A DNA stretch of 5,900 nt from an uncultured bacterium. Lineage in GTDB: Bacteria > Bdellovibrionota_C > UBA2361 > SZUA-149 > CALKYB01. The translations under genes were made by a program, and so were the position numbers. Below are positions 4,864-5,900 of this stretch, one piece after another. Where the stretch lies: positions 1 to 5,900 of the forward strand of contig CALIEE010000031.1 of the NCBI GenBank assembly GCA_938022485.1. The letters are read 5' to 3'. The notes beneath the pieces were generated by a model. It searched no databases. It saw only the letters and a list, made by a program, of their open reading frames with translations, and was not told the origin of the DNA. Positions within the stretch are counted from its first letter, which is position 1; each line of letters begins with the position of its first letter.

Positions 4864-5900
4864 TCAAGCAACCTTTCGTTTCCTCTCTAACTTTCTATGA
4901 CTTTGTTGTTTCAAAAGCATTTCACTGACAGAGGCATCCAGGTCTTCTAAATATCCTGTAATTGTCTCCAAGGGGTTAATTTCTTCCTTACCCTTCACAA
5001 TTTTTTTGATTAAGTTATAGCTCTCGTCCTCCAAAGCTTCAATAAACAAGGGAGCTTTAGTCATCACTTCTTCTGCTATTTCATCATTATCAGCCGGGTA
5101 CCAAAGAACAAAGGCCACCTCTAGATTTTTGTTTTTGAGCTCCATCTGACAGCCATCAGCCAGATAAATCTCGAGATACATCTTATCTACTTTTCTAGAA
5201 GAAGGGATTTTCACAAAGGAATAGTACCTTTCAGGCTCGTATTCCCTTATCAGGCTAGAGTGAAAAATAGAATTAAGCAAAATAAGATTGTTCCTTGAGA
5301 TATCCTGACTACCGTTTAACTTTGCAAACGAACGATGAATTAACTCCTCCATCAAATAGCCAGAGGCTCCAGCGTATTCAGGTTTTAAAAGCTTGATTCC
5401 CTTTCGTCCGAAAGAAGCTTTAAGGCTGGTCTTATTAATCTTTACAAAAGACCTTCTAAGTAGCAGACCACAGACCAAAGAAGTTAAAGGAATCGCCAAA
5501 GCCAATCCCGACATAAATTCCGCTTTACCTGGAGAATTATCTTGCAGCAAATAATCAGCCATAATCAGGGAAGAGATTCCAATTGCTGAACCAGACACTC
5601 CCAATCGATATCGATCGCGTCCATCTCTTCCCGCTAAAAAGGCTCCGAAGTAACAACCGAGAAAGCTGGGAATGATTCCCAAAACTACAGTTAAGCAAAA
5701 AAGCTCTAGACTAAAGTCAGAAAAAATATCTACATTTTTAAAAGAATTGTAGAAAAATAAAGGCAAGCAAATTACTTTAACAAAATTTCCACCTATCTTT
5801 TTAACTTGAACGCCAACGTAGGGAATGCTTCCAACTAAAACACCCATTAAAAGAGAGCAAATTATTCCACCGTGAAAAAGTTTCTCTAAAACGGAACTAG
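4864..5900 (-). CDS. Integral membrane protein with soluble C-terminal domain, 5' end off the right edge
   Basis: The family is not recognised with confidence. The frame is open to the window edge: 17 codons above the ATG at 5847-5845 read SSVLEKLFHGGIICSLL, which continues a hydrophobic segment. That ATG also lacks a ribosome binding site, so it is probably internal. Counting from that Met, hydrophobic segments lie near residues 1-12, 22-34, 47-72, 83-100 and 111-130. A charged loop AGRDGRDRYR (72-81) is followed by a small-residue helix (LGVSGSAIGISSLIMADYLL), a layout typical of secondary transporters. Residues 131-327 look soluble and probably cytosolic, with a Glu/Asp-rich helical part (250-310) and a basic tail (HRKLERKRKV). 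A transporter half joined to a regulatory domain is possible; SbtA-like bicarbonate transporters are a weak analogy only. The gene ends with TGA and no strong terminator follows. Confidence 0.7.
   Translation of the reverse strand, partial: SSVLEKLFHGGIICSLLMGVLVGSIPYVGVQVKKIGGNFVKVICLPLFFYNSFKNVDIFSDFSLELFCLTVVLGIIPSFLGCYFGAFLAGRDGRDRYRLGVSGSAIGISSLIMADYLLQDNSPGKAEFMSGLALAIPLTSLVCGLLLRRSFVKINKTSLKASFGRKGIKLLKPEYAGASGYLMEELIHRSFAKLNGSQDISRNNLILLNSIFHSSLIREYEPERYYSFVKIPSSRKVDKMYLEIYLADGCQMELKNKNLEVAFVLWYPADNDEIAEEVMTKAPLFIEALEDESYNLIKKIVKGKEEINPLETITGYLEDLDASVSEMLLKQQSHRKLERKRKVA

Noticed and set aside
5845..5847. ATG as the true start of the membrane protein
   Set aside because: There is no ribosome binding site before it, and the hydrophobic frame continues unbroken upstream to the window edge.

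Overview
The window reads as chromosomal DNA of a Gram-negative bacterium of moderate to low GC (about 40% by eye). A secreted alkaline phosphatase and an outer-membrane porin, both with signal peptides, require a periplasm and an outer membrane. The phosphatase most resembles the marine Vibrio type. The zf-TFIIB zinc protein is of a kind I associate with delta-proteobacterial, myxobacterial and Bdellovibrio-like lineages. A marine proteobacterium or Bdellovibrionota-like organism is a reasonable guess, but the sequence does not fix it. No rRNA, tRNA, CRISPR array, insertion sequence or phage gene is visible.

Left part (1-891). A minus-strand gene that leaves the left edge encodes a protein with a zinc ribbon followed by two zf-TFIIB modules. 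Upstream of it lie about 390 bases without a convincing gene. This stretch ends in a large, nearly perfect dyad (822-874) immediately before the ribosome binding site of the next gene.

Middle (892-3423). A plus-strand gene for an unrecognised basic protein is stopped by an in-frame TAG at 1480-1482. The same frame then stays open for 49 more codons to tandem TAA-TAG stops, followed closely by a terminator-like hairpin, so the gene looks interrupted or recoded. Next comes a complete alkaline phosphatase precursor (1775-3382) with every catalytic and metal-binding residue present. A GC-rich hairpin follows, and its T-tract points to the minus strand.

Right part (3424-5900). Convergent to the phosphatase is a minus-strand gene for a porin of the OprO/OprP (phosphate-selective porin) family with a strong ribosome binding site. 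Behind it, also on the minus strand, is a membrane protein with a soluble C-terminal domain. Its reading frame stays open to the right edge, so its true start lies outside the window.

The phosphatase (periplasmic release of phosphate from esters) and the O/P-type porin (outer-membrane uptake of anions) could form a phosphate-acquisition pair. This is inference from families and adjacency: no convincing Pho box was found, and the porin is unusually acidic. The most unusual points are the amber-interrupted gene, the dyad overlapping its leader or promoter, and the two-part membrane protein.
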